Source: Elusimicrobia bacterium GWB2_63_22 (lineage in GTDB: Bacteria > Elusimicrobiota > Elusimicrobia > Elusimicrobiales > UBA9959). Taken from it: a stretch of 64,000 bases of DNA. A model generated the notes under the pieces. The model was not told where the DNA came from. It saw nothing but the letters and a program-made list of their open reading frames with translations, and ran no database searches. Within the stretch, counting starts at the first letter, position 1, and each line of letters begins with the position of its first letter. Below are positions 16,573 through 24,487 of the stretch, piece after piece. Made by a program: the position numbers and the translations under genes. Location: the NCBI GenBank assembly GCA_001799735.1, contig MGUA01000034.1, forward strand, positions 1 through 64,000, given 5' to 3'.

Positions 16573-19500
16573 TTTCCCTCCCCCGCAGCCGGCAGTTCCA
16601 CGTAAAAGACGGAGCCCTGCCCTTCCCTGGATTCGGCCCTGATACTGCCGCCGTTCTTCTCAACGATGCGCCGCACCATGGGCAGGCCTATGCCTTCGCC
16701 CCTATTCTGATTTGTCCGCTCGTGGCTGTAAAAAACGTTCCAGATCCGGTGCAGGTCCGTCTCCGGGATGCCGGGGCCGTTGTCGGCGACCCTGTAGACT
16801 ACCATTTCACCCTTGAGCTCCCCCTGCACTTCCACCACCAGCCGCCGGCCCGGGTCCCGGTACTTTACCGCGTTATCCAGCAGGTTGGTGAACATCTGGT
16901 TTACCGCGCCCGGGTCCGCCTTGCACGGCGGCAGAGCCCCGGCCTTTATCTCGGCGCCGGCCTCCTGCAGTTGGAAGCGCATGGCGTCCAGGATCTTGTT
17001 TAGCAAATTATCCATCTCTATCTTTTCCGGCTTCATCTCCACGCGGCCGGCCCGGGACACTTTCAGCAGCGCTGTTATCAGCGAGTCCATTTTCCGGGAA
17101 CTGCCGACAACGAATTCCAGTGCCTCCGGGATCTTTTCCCCTGTCAGTTTCTCCAGGCCGGCTTTGATCTCCCTCGGGGCCTGGGCCTGCGCCAGCCCTT
17201 CCTTGAGTTCGCGGATATAATGTTCCAGGTTCTGGCTGAAGCCCTGGATGTTCACCAGCGGGCTGCGCAGGTCGTGCGTGGTGATGTAGAGGAAGTTCTC
17301 CATCTCCTGGTTCTTGGCCGCCAGTTCCAGGTTCAACTTTTCCCTCTCCAGCTGTGCCCGCCGGCTTTGCGCCAGGGCCCGGGCCAGTTTGATCTTGCCG
17401 TAGCTCAACGTGGAGACCAGCTCGGAGAATTTCATATAGAACCGCATCACCACGTCCACCTGCTCCCTGCCAAAACGCGGGAGGCGTTCGTACGCGGCCA
17501 GGTATTCTTTCTCGTCGAAGCCGTATTTCAGCGCCTGCTGCCGGAACAGCGCCTCGTCCTGACTCTCGTCCGCGTAGAGGAACTGGCCGAGGAACAGGTT
17601 TCCGAGATGGCTGCCGCCCACCACTATCGGCGTCGCGATATCGCGCAGGTTGTTCTTGCACAGGTAAGACTTGCATTTCCCGTGTTCTACGCCTTCGGTA
17701 AGCAGCATGTCGCTTTCCAGGCAGTTGCGGTACGTCTCGGGATTCACCCGGTGGAATTTAGTGCAGATGTCCTGCCAGCCCGTACCCACCAGCACTTTGC
17801 CTTTCATGTCGATGATACCGATGCCTATCTTCGTCAGTTTGTAGAACTCGTCCATTATCACCTGGAGTTCCGGCACGTCCAGTATGTCTCCCAGTTCCAG
17901 TTCCGGCATCTCCCCTTCGGGGGACAGCAGGGCCTGGAGCTTGGCGCGGACCACGGCCTCGCTCTCGCGCAGCGCCGCCTCCGCCAACTTGCGCCCGGTT
18001 ATGTCCTGCGCCGTGCCGCGCAGCCCCGTGATCCGGCCCTGGGCGTCCCGCAAGGTCTCGCTGCGGGCGGTTATCCAGCGGGCCGGCCCCGGCAGAGAGA
18101 GCTCCAGGTCCAGTTCATAAGGCTCGCCGGTGGCCATGTTCTTTTTCACCGCCGCGTCCAGCAACGCGGCGCTTTCCCGGGTGTAGACTTTCAGATGTTC
18201 TTCGTAGCCCGGCGGCCGCCTGGCCGGGTCGAGCCCGTAGATACGGTAATACTCCTCCGACCAGGTGATAGTGTCTTTTTCAGCGTCCCATTCCCAGCTG
18301 CCTATGCTGGCCAGCCGCTGCGCCTCCTTGAGATTCTTCTCGCTCCTGAGCAGCGCCTCTTCCGCCGCCCTGCGCTCGCTTATGTCCTGCACGGTCCCCA
18401 CGGACCTCAGCGGGCGCCCGGCCTCGTCGTAAAAGGTCTCACAGCATTCGTTGACGTATTTTACGCGCCCGTCCTTCATCAGCAGGCGGTGCATGATATC
18501 GTAGCGGGTCTTGTTCTCCAGGGATTCGGTGTAGGCCCTGTTCACGGCCTCTCTGTCTTCCGGGTGTATGGCGCCGAGAAAGGCTTCGTAGGACGCCCCG
18601 AACTTATCCGGGTCGAGCTCAAAGATGCGGAAGATCTCCTCGGACCAGTAAAGTTTTTTAGTGCCCAGGTCCAGGGTCCAGTTGCCGATGCGCGCCAGGC
18701 GCTGGGCCTCTTTCAATTCCTGCTCGCTTCTGCGCAGCGCCGCCTCCGCCCGCTTTTGCTCCGTGACGTCTATGGTATAGCCGGCCAGGTAGCGCGGCTT
18801 GCCCTCGATGGAGATAGGGAATTTTGTGGTGATGTAGCTGCGGCCGTTCAGTTCCTCTTCCAGCACCACATCTTTTCCCTCCTTCAGCAGTTGCAGGTCA
18901 TCGGATACCATTTTTTTGGCGAAATCGGACGGAAAGAGTTCGTCCATGCTCCGGCCTATAAGCTCTTTAAGCGGCCTGCCCAGCATTTTCTCGAAGTTGC
19001 GGCTCAGGAGGATGGGCCGGATCCGCTCGTCCTTGAAGAAGACGTAGATCGGGCTGTGCTCCATGAACTGCGTGAAGATCGCTTCCGTCCGCCTGAGCTC
19101 CGCCTCGGCAAGTTTCTTCCCGCCCGCGGCTTCCCGGTACGCGCGCTCATACGCCTCGGCCTGGAGCCGGAAAAGCAGGTATGCGCCCGTCCCTCCGGCA
19201 CCCAGCAGGGCGAGGGTGAGCAGCGCCAGCAGGCCGGAAAACTTGCCGGCGTCACGCATTATCTCGTCCCAGTTTATTTTCGTGACCACGGCCCAGGTTG
19301 TGCCGGGCAGAGGAGACACCGCGGCCAGAACTTTGGCTCCCGAGTAATCAACTCCCCGGATCACACCCGACCTGCCTTTGAGCGCCAGGGCCGCGGGAAG
19401 TTCGGGGGTATCCAGAGGCAGCTGCTTTGCCATAGGCTTTGAGCCGCCTTTCCGGAGCCAGCTCAGGAAAGTGACCTTATCCCCATCCCGCCTTGCCAGC

Positions 19501-20141
19501 AGGGTTTCCCCGGTGGAGGTTGCGACGGGCCAGGCATCCAGCAGCGGGTACAGGTATTCCTTCGGGCGCGAGCGAAGCAGCAGGAACAGCTTTCTCCCGG
19601 CAGGCCCCCTTGCCGCCCGGACTACGAAGTCTATATGCGGGTCCTCATCCTCCGCGGAACGGTAGAACTCGCCGATTTCCACCTTCCCGGAAGCCCCCGC
19701 CCTTGATATGAGTTTTCTGGCTACGGGACAGAGTGATTTCAGTTTGACCCCGGCCGATACCAGCACTTGCCCGTCCGGACCGGCGATCAGGGCCGCATCG
19801 TACGGGTTATGCCTGAGGTAAGCCTCCAGCCTTTGTCTGCACAGGGCGGCGGCCTCCCTATCGCCGTGGTCGGCCGCAAGGCGATTGAGATAGACGGAAA
19901 AAAAGGGGGTATCCAGCAGGGAGTCCGCTGTCTTGACCCGCTCCCTGGTCCAATGAGTCAGATGCTCTACAGTTGCCTTCTCTACGGACAACAGCAGGTT
20001 TTCAGCGTCGGCTTTAAGTTCCGCCCTGTAATTTATATCGTACGCGATCGCGCCGCTTATTACGGCGGCCGAGACAACTGCGAACAGCGCCGTCAGACGG
20101 CGCTTCAGCCGGGAAAGGTCCGGGACAGCCTGATCGTTCAA
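16569..20141 (-). CDS. Membrane sensor histidine kinase with dCache-like, PAS and PocR domains
   Basis: 1190 residues. Membrane helices at about 17-35 and 301-324 flank a dCache-like periplasmic sensor. Then three PAS domains (about 355-720), a PocR ligand-binding domain (about 740-910; IGIGIIDMKGKVLVGTGWQDIC with a conserved Cys-rich C...C...C set), a dimerisation helix with THDLRSPLVNIQGF, and an ATPase with DNAVKYRDPG, DNGPGIP and GEGIGLPMVRRI. PocR domains are thought to bind small hydrocarbon-derived ligands. The start is TTG (20139-20141) after a G-run; this start is uncertain. It is the first gene of the minus-strand signalling operon. Confidence 0.9.
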   Translation of the reverse strand: MNDQAVPDLSRLKRRLTALFAVVSAAVISGAIAYDINYRAELKADAENLLLSVEKATVEHLTHWTRERVKTADSLLDTPFFSVYLNRLAADHGDREAAALCRQRLEAYLRHNPYDAALIAGPDGQVLVSAGVKLKSLCPVARKLISRAGASGKVEIGEFYRSAEDEDPHIDFVVRAARGPAGRKLFLLLRSRPKEYLYPLLDAWPVATSTGETLLARRDGDKVTFLSWLRKGGSKPMAKQLPLDTPELPAALALKGRSGVIRGVDYSGAKVLAAVSPLPGTTWAVVTKINWDEIMRDAGKFSGLLALLTLALLGAGGTGAYLLFRLQAEAYERAYREAAGGKKLAEAELRRTEAIFTQFMEHSPIYVFFKDERIRPILLSRNFEKMLGRPLKELIGRSMDELFPSDFAKKMVSDDLQLLKEGKDVVLEEELNGRSYITTKFPISIEGKPRYLAGYTIDVTEQKRAEAALRRSEQELKEAQRLARIGNWTLDLGTKKLYWSEEIFRIFELDPDKFGASYEAFLGAIHPEDREAVNRAYTESLENKTRYDIMHRLLMKDGRVKYVNECCETFYDEAGRPLRSVGTVQDISERRAAEEALLRSEKNLKEAQRLASIGSWEWDAEKDTITWSEEYYRIYGLDPARRPPGYEEHLKVYTRESAALLDAAVKKNMATGEPYELDLELSLPGPARWITARSETLRDAQGRITGLRGTAQDITGRKLAEAALRESEAVVRAKLQALLSPEGEMPELELGDILDVPELQVIMDEFYKLTKIGIGIIDMKGKVLVGTGWQDICTKFHRVNPETYRNCLESDMLLTEGVEHGKCKSYLCKNNLRDIATPIVVGGSHLGNLFLGQFLYADESQDEALFRQQALKYGFDEKEYLAAYERLPRFGREQVDVVMRFYMKFSELVSTLSYGKIKLARALAQSRRAQLEREKLNLELAAKNQEMENFLYITTHDLRSPLVNIQGFSQNLEHYIRELKEGLAQAQAPREIKAGLEKLTGEKIPEALEFVVGSSRKMDSLITALLKVSRAGRVEMKPEKIEMDNLLNKILDAMRFQLQEAGAEIKAGALPPCKADPGAVNQMFTNLLDNAVKYRDPGRRLVVEVQGELKGEMVVYRVADNGPGIPETDLHRIWNVFYSHERTNQNRGEGIGLPMVRRIVEKNGGSIRAESREGQGSVFYVELPAAGEGK

Positions 20142-20202
20142 TTCCCCCCCAATGAGACCGGGCGGCCGACTGCCGGCGGATCTCTATTCCCCTAACGGAA
20201 CC

Positions 20203-20208
20203 ATTATA
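20203..20208 (-). promoter_or_regulatory. Probable -10 box of the minus-strand signalling operon
   Basis: A TATAAT at the end of a TA-repeat run lies about 60 bp upstream of the large kinase gene. No good -35 is seen. The divergent gene at 20292 has a TATAAA box at 20271-20276. Confidence 0.45.
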
Positions 20209-20291
20209 TATATATCCGCGCCTTTTTGACCAGCGCCAGGACAGGAGTTTAACCACCGGCTTTTTTTTGCTATAAAGTCCAAGGGGCGATC

Positions 20292-20927
20292 ATGACAAAA
20301 GACATCCGTATCTTCCTGGTAGAGGATGACCCGGTTTCCGCCGGCATAACTCTCAGGATGCTCAAAGAAGCCGGCCTGGCGGGGGCGCTGACCGCGGCCG
20401 TAACGCTGCGGGAAGGCCTCGCGGGCCTGCTGCGCGACGGGGAGAAGGTAGTCCTGCTGGACATGGGCCTGCCCGACAGCCAGGGGCTGGACACGGTGAG
20501 GGCCGTCTGCGGCCGGTTCCCTCGCCTGCCCGTGATCGTGATGACCGGCACCGACGACGAGGCCCTCGGGCTGGAGGCACTGAAGTACGGGGCGCAGGAT
20601 TATCTGGTGAAGGGGCAGTTCGACGACAGGACGCTGAAGCGGGTGATCCGCTACGCCATCGAGAGGAAGGACCTGCTCAACGAGAAAGAGGAGCTGATCT
20701 TAAAACTGCAGGAGGCGCTGCACCAGGTAAAGCAGCTGACCGGCCTGCTGCCGACCTGCTGCGAATGCAGGAAGATAAGGACGCCCGAGGGCAACTGGGT
20801 GCAGATGGAAAGTTATATCAGCAAGCACTCGGAGGCCGTGTTCAGCCACGGCTACTGCGACACCTGCTTCCAGAAACATATAGCCGAACTGGACGCGGAA
20901 AAAGCGCGGAGCCAGAAGAAGAGCTGA
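20292..20927 (+). CDS. Response regulator with C-terminal four-cysteine module
   Basis: 211 residues. Receiver (4-125) with E11/D12, D57 and K107 in YLVKGQF, then a coiled coil (126-150) and a tail holding C156xxC159 and C189xxC192 around the motif RKIRTPEGNWVQMESYI and SHGYCDTC. This tail recurs in many regulators and PAS proteins (consensus of CxxCKKIR, GYWxQxE, HSxAxFSHG, CPxC) and looks like a zinc-binding module; its function is unknown. The gene points away from the signalling operon and has an AGGGGCG site before the ATG. Confidence 0.88.
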   Translation: MTKDIRIFLVEDDPVSAGITLRMLKEAGLAGALTAAVTLREGLAGLLRDGEKVVLLDMGLPDSQGLDTVRAVCGRFPRLPVIVMTGTDDEALGLEALKYGAQDYLVKGQFDDRTLKRVIRYAIERKDLLNEKEELILKLQEALHQVKQLTGLLPTCCECRKIRTPEGNWVQMESYISKHSEAVFSHGYCDTCFQKHIAELDAEKARSQKKS

Positions 20928-20931
20928 GCCG

Positions 20932-21399
20932 CTACTCCCCGATATCCTCGTTCCAGAGCTCAGGGCGGGCTTTTATGAAGTCCGCCATCAGCCGCTTGCA
21001 TTCCGGCAGGTCCAGATTGACCAGTTTAACGAACTTTTTGGAATAACTCTCAGGACCTTTGAAGGTCTTGTTCTCGCCTATTACGACCAAAGGGATCTTG
21101 TAGAGGAGGATGGCCCCGGTGCACATGGCGCAGGGCGAAAGGGTGGAGTAGATGGCGCAAGCCTTGTAGTCCGCCGCCTTCAGGCGGCCGGCGTTCTCCA
21201 GGCAGTCCATCTCGGCGTGGAGGATGGCGGATTTTTTCTGCACGCGGCGGTTATGGCCGCGGCCGATAATGCGGCCGTCCTTCACCAGCACGGCGCCTAT
21301 CGGAATGCCGCCCTCCCGCAGCCCTTTGCGGGCCTCTTTAATAGCCTCCGATAAGAACTTCAGGTGCAGCTTTCGGTTCACTGTTAAAGTTTTGTTCAT
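20932..21399 (-). CDS. Cytosine deaminase, yeast Fcy1 type
   Basis: 155 residues of the zinc cytidine/deoxycytidylate deaminase fold. The zinc motifs are H61-A-E63 and P-C90-A-M-C93, one residue off from yeast Fcy1 (H62, E64, C91, C94). Other Fcy1 hallmarks are kept: GGIPIGAVL, GRGHN, LSPCAMCTGAILLY, IGEN and a C-terminus reading RPELWNEDIGE beside yeast RPQDWFEDIGE. It should convert cytosine to uracil for pyrimidine salvage. It differs from the bacterial TIM-barrel CodA enzyme and from TadA. GGAGGGAGG precedes the ATG, although the start lies 62 bp inside the upstream gene. Confidence 0.85.
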   Translation of the reverse strand: MNKTLTVNRKLHLKFLSEAIKEARKGLREGGIPIGAVLVKDGRIIGRGHNRRVQKKSAILHAEMDCLENAGRLKAADYKACAIYSTLSPCAMCTGAILLYKIPLVVIGENKTFKGPESYSKKFVKLVNLDLPECKRLMADFIKARPELWNEDIGE

Positions 21400-21910
21400 C
21401 CCCGCCTCCCTCCTGCCTGGGCCTGGGTTTAGTCCCTGGTTTAGCCCCCCCGGCCTTCTTTTTCACCAGGCGCTTGAACAGGCCCTCGGCCTTGCCCTGC
21501 GGCGCCTTTACGTTGAGCGTCAGGGAGTTGCCGCTCTTTGAGACCTTGAGCGTGCCGCTGAAACCCACCGTCTTGAAATTTATATTGCCGGCCTTGTCGG
21601 CGCAGCCCGTCATGGGGATGGGCGGCATGCCCTCCACTTTGACCGTGGCGTTAAAGCAGTTCCTGGAAGTCCGCTTTATGGAGAAGTCGCCCCGCTGCGG
21701 CTCTTCGGCGCAGTCGCCTTCGTAGGTGAAGTTGCCGAAGAACCCGACGTTGCCGGTCTTAACGGAAGCCCGGACTTTCCATTCGCAGTCGTTGTCGGAA
21801 ACCACGGTCCCGCCCCACTCGCCCGGCAGGCGGTCGAAAGGCGAGGCCGCGGCGGCGCCCAGAGAAGGCAGGCACAGCAGCAGCGCTAGAACACGCGGCA
21901 GAATATGCAT
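21338..21910 (-). CDS. Secreted protein of unknown function
   Basis: 190 residues with a signal peptide (MHILPRVLALLLCLPSLGAAA). The mature part is a beta-rich domain opening PFDRLPGEWGGTVVSDNDCEWKV, with four cysteines (about residues 42, 67, 85 and 103) that could form two disulphides; residues 150-190 are Lys/Pro-rich and probably disordered. The WxG(T) start suggests a lipocalin-like or DUF-type periplasmic beta-barrel, but I do not recognise the family. It overlaps the methyltransferase gene by 25 bp and the deaminase gene by 62 bp in different frames. Confidence 0.75.
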   Translation of the reverse strand: MHILPRVLALLLCLPSLGAAAASPFDRLPGEWGGTVVSDNDCEWKVRASVKTGNVGFFGNFTYEGDCAEEPQRGDFSIKRTSRNCFNATVKVEGMPPIPMTGCADKAGNINFKTVGFSGTLKVSKSGNSLTLNVKAPQGKAEGLFKRLVKKKAGGAKPGTKPRPRQEGGGDEQNFNSEPKAAPEVLIGGY

Positions 21911-23073
21911 TTCAGGTATTCCCCCTCGGGATAGTCTGCGGCCACCGGGTGGTCCGGCCCCGCGCCCGATTTTTTAAGGATCTGCACTTTGCGGCCGGCG
22001 TTGGACGCCGCGCCGCGCAGGATGAACGAGAACTCGTCCATGGAGACCATGCCGCTGCAGGAGCAGGTGACGAAGATGCCGCCTTCCTCCACCAGCGACA
22101 GCGCTATGCGGTTGAAATCGCGGTACTTGAAGATGCCCTTGTCGCGCTCTTCGCGGCTGGACACCAGCTTGTACGGGTCCAGCACCACCATGCCGAACTT
22201 CCGCTTGAGCTCCAGCATCTGGCGCATGTAGGTAAAAGCGTCGGCGCAGACCGGGTCTATCCTGACCTTGTTGATATTGGCGTTGCGCTTGGACAGCTCG
22301 CTGGCCTCTGGGTCCAGCTCCACGCAGGTCACGGCCTCGGCCCCGCCCAGTTTGGCGGCGTAGACGCCGAAACCGCCGGTATAGGAGCAGAGGTCTATGA
22401 CCTTCTTGCCGGCGGCGAGGGTGGAGGCGTAAAGCCGGTTCTCGCGCTGGTCGCAGAAGAAGCCGGTCTTGTAGCCGGACTTCATGTCTATCTCGAACTG
22501 CACCCCGTTCTCGGTGATGCGGGTCTTGCGGCCCGGGCCCGGCTCGGGCTTTATGTTGAAGCCCTCCATCTCCTGGGTATAGGAGGTGGCGCGGTGATGG
22601 AAGGAAGCGTCCGGGAAATGCTTTTTGAACGCGGCCTCGATGTTAGGCCACAGGCGGTACATGCCGAGCGAGTAGAACTCGAGGGCGATCTGGTCCTTGT
22701 AGATGTCCACCGTCAGGCCCGGCAGGCCGTCGGCGTAGTCGTGCACCAGGCGGCAGGCGTCGGTCTTGTCCTGGAGCTTGAGCACGTCGCGGCGCAGGGA
22801 CACGGCGCGGGTGACGCGCTGGTCGAAGAACCGGTCCACCTGGAATTCCTCCGGGTTCTCCCGGGTGAAGATGCGCAGGGTGATCTGGCTGCGGGGGTTG
22901 TAGATGGCCACGCCGTAGGGGTTGTTGTTCTTGTCGTAGACGGCCACCATCTGCCCGGGCTCGGCGCGGTCGGCGATGTCTATCATGCGCTTGAAGGCGT
23001 TGGGGCCGGCGGGCGCGTGCGAGAGCTTTACCCTGGGCAGGCCGCCCGCTTTGGAAAATATTTTTTCAGCCAT
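21886..23073 (-). CDS. Class I rRNA large-subunit methyltransferase, RlmI/YccW-like
   Basis: 395 residues: an N-terminal PUA-like domain (about 1-75), a linking EEHGI-like region and a Rossmann methyltransferase domain with SAM motif VIDLCSYTGGFGVYAAKLG (about 225-243), acidic strand VTCVELDPEA, and the late motif TCSCSGMV. RlmI methylates C5 of a 23S rRNA cytosine. The usual DPPxF loop reads LDPYKL here, an odd variant. A TATAAT lies only 6 bp before the ATG and there is no Shine-Dalgarno, so the mRNA may be leaderless. Confidence 0.88.
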   Translation of the reverse strand: MAEKIFSKAGGLPRVKLSHAPAGPNAFKRMIDIADRAEPGQMVAVYDKNNNPYGVAIYNPRSQITLRIFTRENPEEFQVDRFFDQRVTRAVSLRRDVLKLQDKTDACRLVHDYADGLPGLTVDIYKDQIALEFYSLGMYRLWPNIEAAFKKHFPDASFHHRATSYTQEMEGFNIKPEPGPGRKTRITENGVQFEIDMKSGYKTGFFCDQRENRLYASTLAAGKKVIDLCSYTGGFGVYAAKLGGAEAVTCVELDPEASELSKRNANINKVRIDPVCADAFTYMRQMLELKRKFGMVVLDPYKLVSSREERDKGIFKYRDFNRIALSLVEEGGIFVTCSCSGMVSMDEFSFILRGAASNAGRKVQILKKSGAGPDHPVAADYPEGEYLKCIFCRVF

Positions 23074-23079
23074 GGTGAT

Positions 23080-23085
23080 ATTATA
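23080..23085 (-). promoter_or_regulatory. -10 box predicting a leaderless rlmI-like mRNA
   Basis: TATAAT on the minus strand is 6 nt from the ATG, so transcription should start at or next to the A of the start codon. No ribosome-binding site is possible in that space. Confidence 0.6.
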
Positions 23086-23086
23086 C

Positions 23087-24454
23087 CTAACCCTTTAAGA
23101 TATCGATCCGGCGCCACAGCCCGGAGCGGAAGCGCAGGAAGAAGAACACGAACAGCAGGATGATGTAAAATCCGGCCCAGGCCCAGGCGTGGATCAGCTC
23201 CCCGCCGGCGTAGCGGGTTATGTACCAGATGCCCGGCACGAACAGGATCCAGGCGGCGGCGCTGCCGCCCAGCATCTGAAAGCGCGTGTCCCCCGCCCCG
23301 CGCAGCGCGTCGGCGAAGATCATGCCCACCCCGTCGAAGAACACAAAGACGGCCAGCACCTTCATCACAGGCCGGCTCATGGCCAGGATCTCGGCGTATT
23401 CCGCCGAATGGCCGGAGCCGAAGATATTGACGAAAAGGCCCGGCAGCAGGGCAAAAAGAGCGCCCAGGGCGAGCCCGTAAAGGGCGGCCATCTTGGCGGC
23501 GTTATAGGTGACGCGCATGGAGACGTCGGGCTTCTTCATGCCGATATATTTACCCACCAGCGTCAGCGTCGCCATGCCCAGGCCCAGCACCGGCATGAAG
23601 GCGATCATGTTGATGGAGGCGATGATATTGCTGGCGGCCAGGGAGATCTTGTCCATGGCCCCGACGATAAAGATGAAGGCGCCGAAGGCGGCGATGTCGA
23701 GGAAGAAGCCCACGCCGTTGGGGGCGCCGTACTTGATGAGCCGCAGGAACAGGCCTTTATGCACGCCGATCAGCCTGGCGGTGCGGAAGCGCCGGCGGTT
23801 ATAGGGCGAGAGAATGAGTTTAAGGTAAAGCCCCAGCATCAGCGCCTGCGCGGCCACCCAGGCCAGGCCCGCGCCGGTTATGCCCAGCTCGGGGAAAGGG
23901 CCGGGCCCGAAGATGAGCAGCCAGGACAGCAGCACGCAGAAAACGCTGGCGCCCATATTCACCGACATCGGCACCTTGGTCAGGCCGCGGCCGGTAAAGA
24001 ACGCCGACAGGGCGCCGTTGGTGATGGCCACTATGCCGCCTGCGTTAAGGATGAGGAAATACTGTTTTTCCAGCGGGATCACGGCGGCCGGGTGGCCGGA
24101 ATGCTCTATGATGAAATACCCCAGCGGGGTGAGGAGGAGCAGCAGCAGGCCGGAGGCCAGCGACAGCCAGACGCCCTGCCACACGGCCACGGACACGCTG
24201 GCCGTTTTGCCCCGGCCGTGGTACTGGGAGACGAAAGCGTTGGTATAGCTGGCCACCCCGACGAAGAAACAGGCGAACACGAAAGCCAGCAGGCCGGCGG
24301 GCACGCAGGCGGCCAGCGCGTCCGGGCTGTAGCGGGCCAGGAACACGCGGTTGATGAACTGCATCACGGTGGTGGAGGCGGTGGAGAGGATGAGCGGGTA
24401 AGCCACCTTAAGCAGCTCGCCCGCCCCGCCCTCGCCCCGGGTGAATAATTTCAT
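23087..24454 (-). CDS. MATE-family efflux transporter
   Basis: 455 residues with about twelve hydrophobic helices in two six-helix halves, beginning LLKVAYPLILSTASTTVMQFINRVFLARYS, the N-terminal MATE signature, with a matching second-half segment YGAPNGVGFFLDIAAFGAFI. MATE proteins are Na+ or H+ antiporters that export cationic drugs or metabolites from the inner membrane. Substrate unknown. It follows typA by 33 bp on the same strand. A weak GGAC-like site precedes the ATG. Confidence 0.92.
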   Translation of the reverse strand: MKLFTRGEGGAGELLKVAYPLILSTASTTVMQFINRVFLARYSPDALAACVPAGLLAFVFACFFVGVASYTNAFVSQYHGRGKTASVSVAVWQGVWLSLASGLLLLLLTPLGYFIIEHSGHPAAVIPLEKQYFLILNAGGIVAITNGALSAFFTGRGLTKVPMSVNMGASVFCVLLSWLLIFGPGPFPELGITGAGLAWVAAQALMLGLYLKLILSPYNRRRFRTARLIGVHKGLFLRLIKYGAPNGVGFFLDIAAFGAFIFIVGAMDKISLAASNIIASINMIAFMPVLGLGMATLTLVGKYIGMKKPDVSMRVTYNAAKMAALYGLALGALFALLPGLFVNIFGSGHSAEYAEILAMSRPVMKVLAVFVFFDGVGMIFADALRGAGDTRFQMLGGSAAAWILFVPGIWYITRYAGGELIHAWAWAGFYIILLFVFFFLRFRSGLWRRIDILKG

Positions 24455-24487
24455 AGCAGGTCCGCGCGGACGCCGGCCGGGGCCGGC

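Noticed and set aside
20932-21399. tRNA adenosine deaminase TadA
   Set aside because: The zinc motifs fit the superfamily, but GRGHN, the CTGAILLY and IGEN segments and the EDIGE end match Fcy1 cytosine deaminase better.
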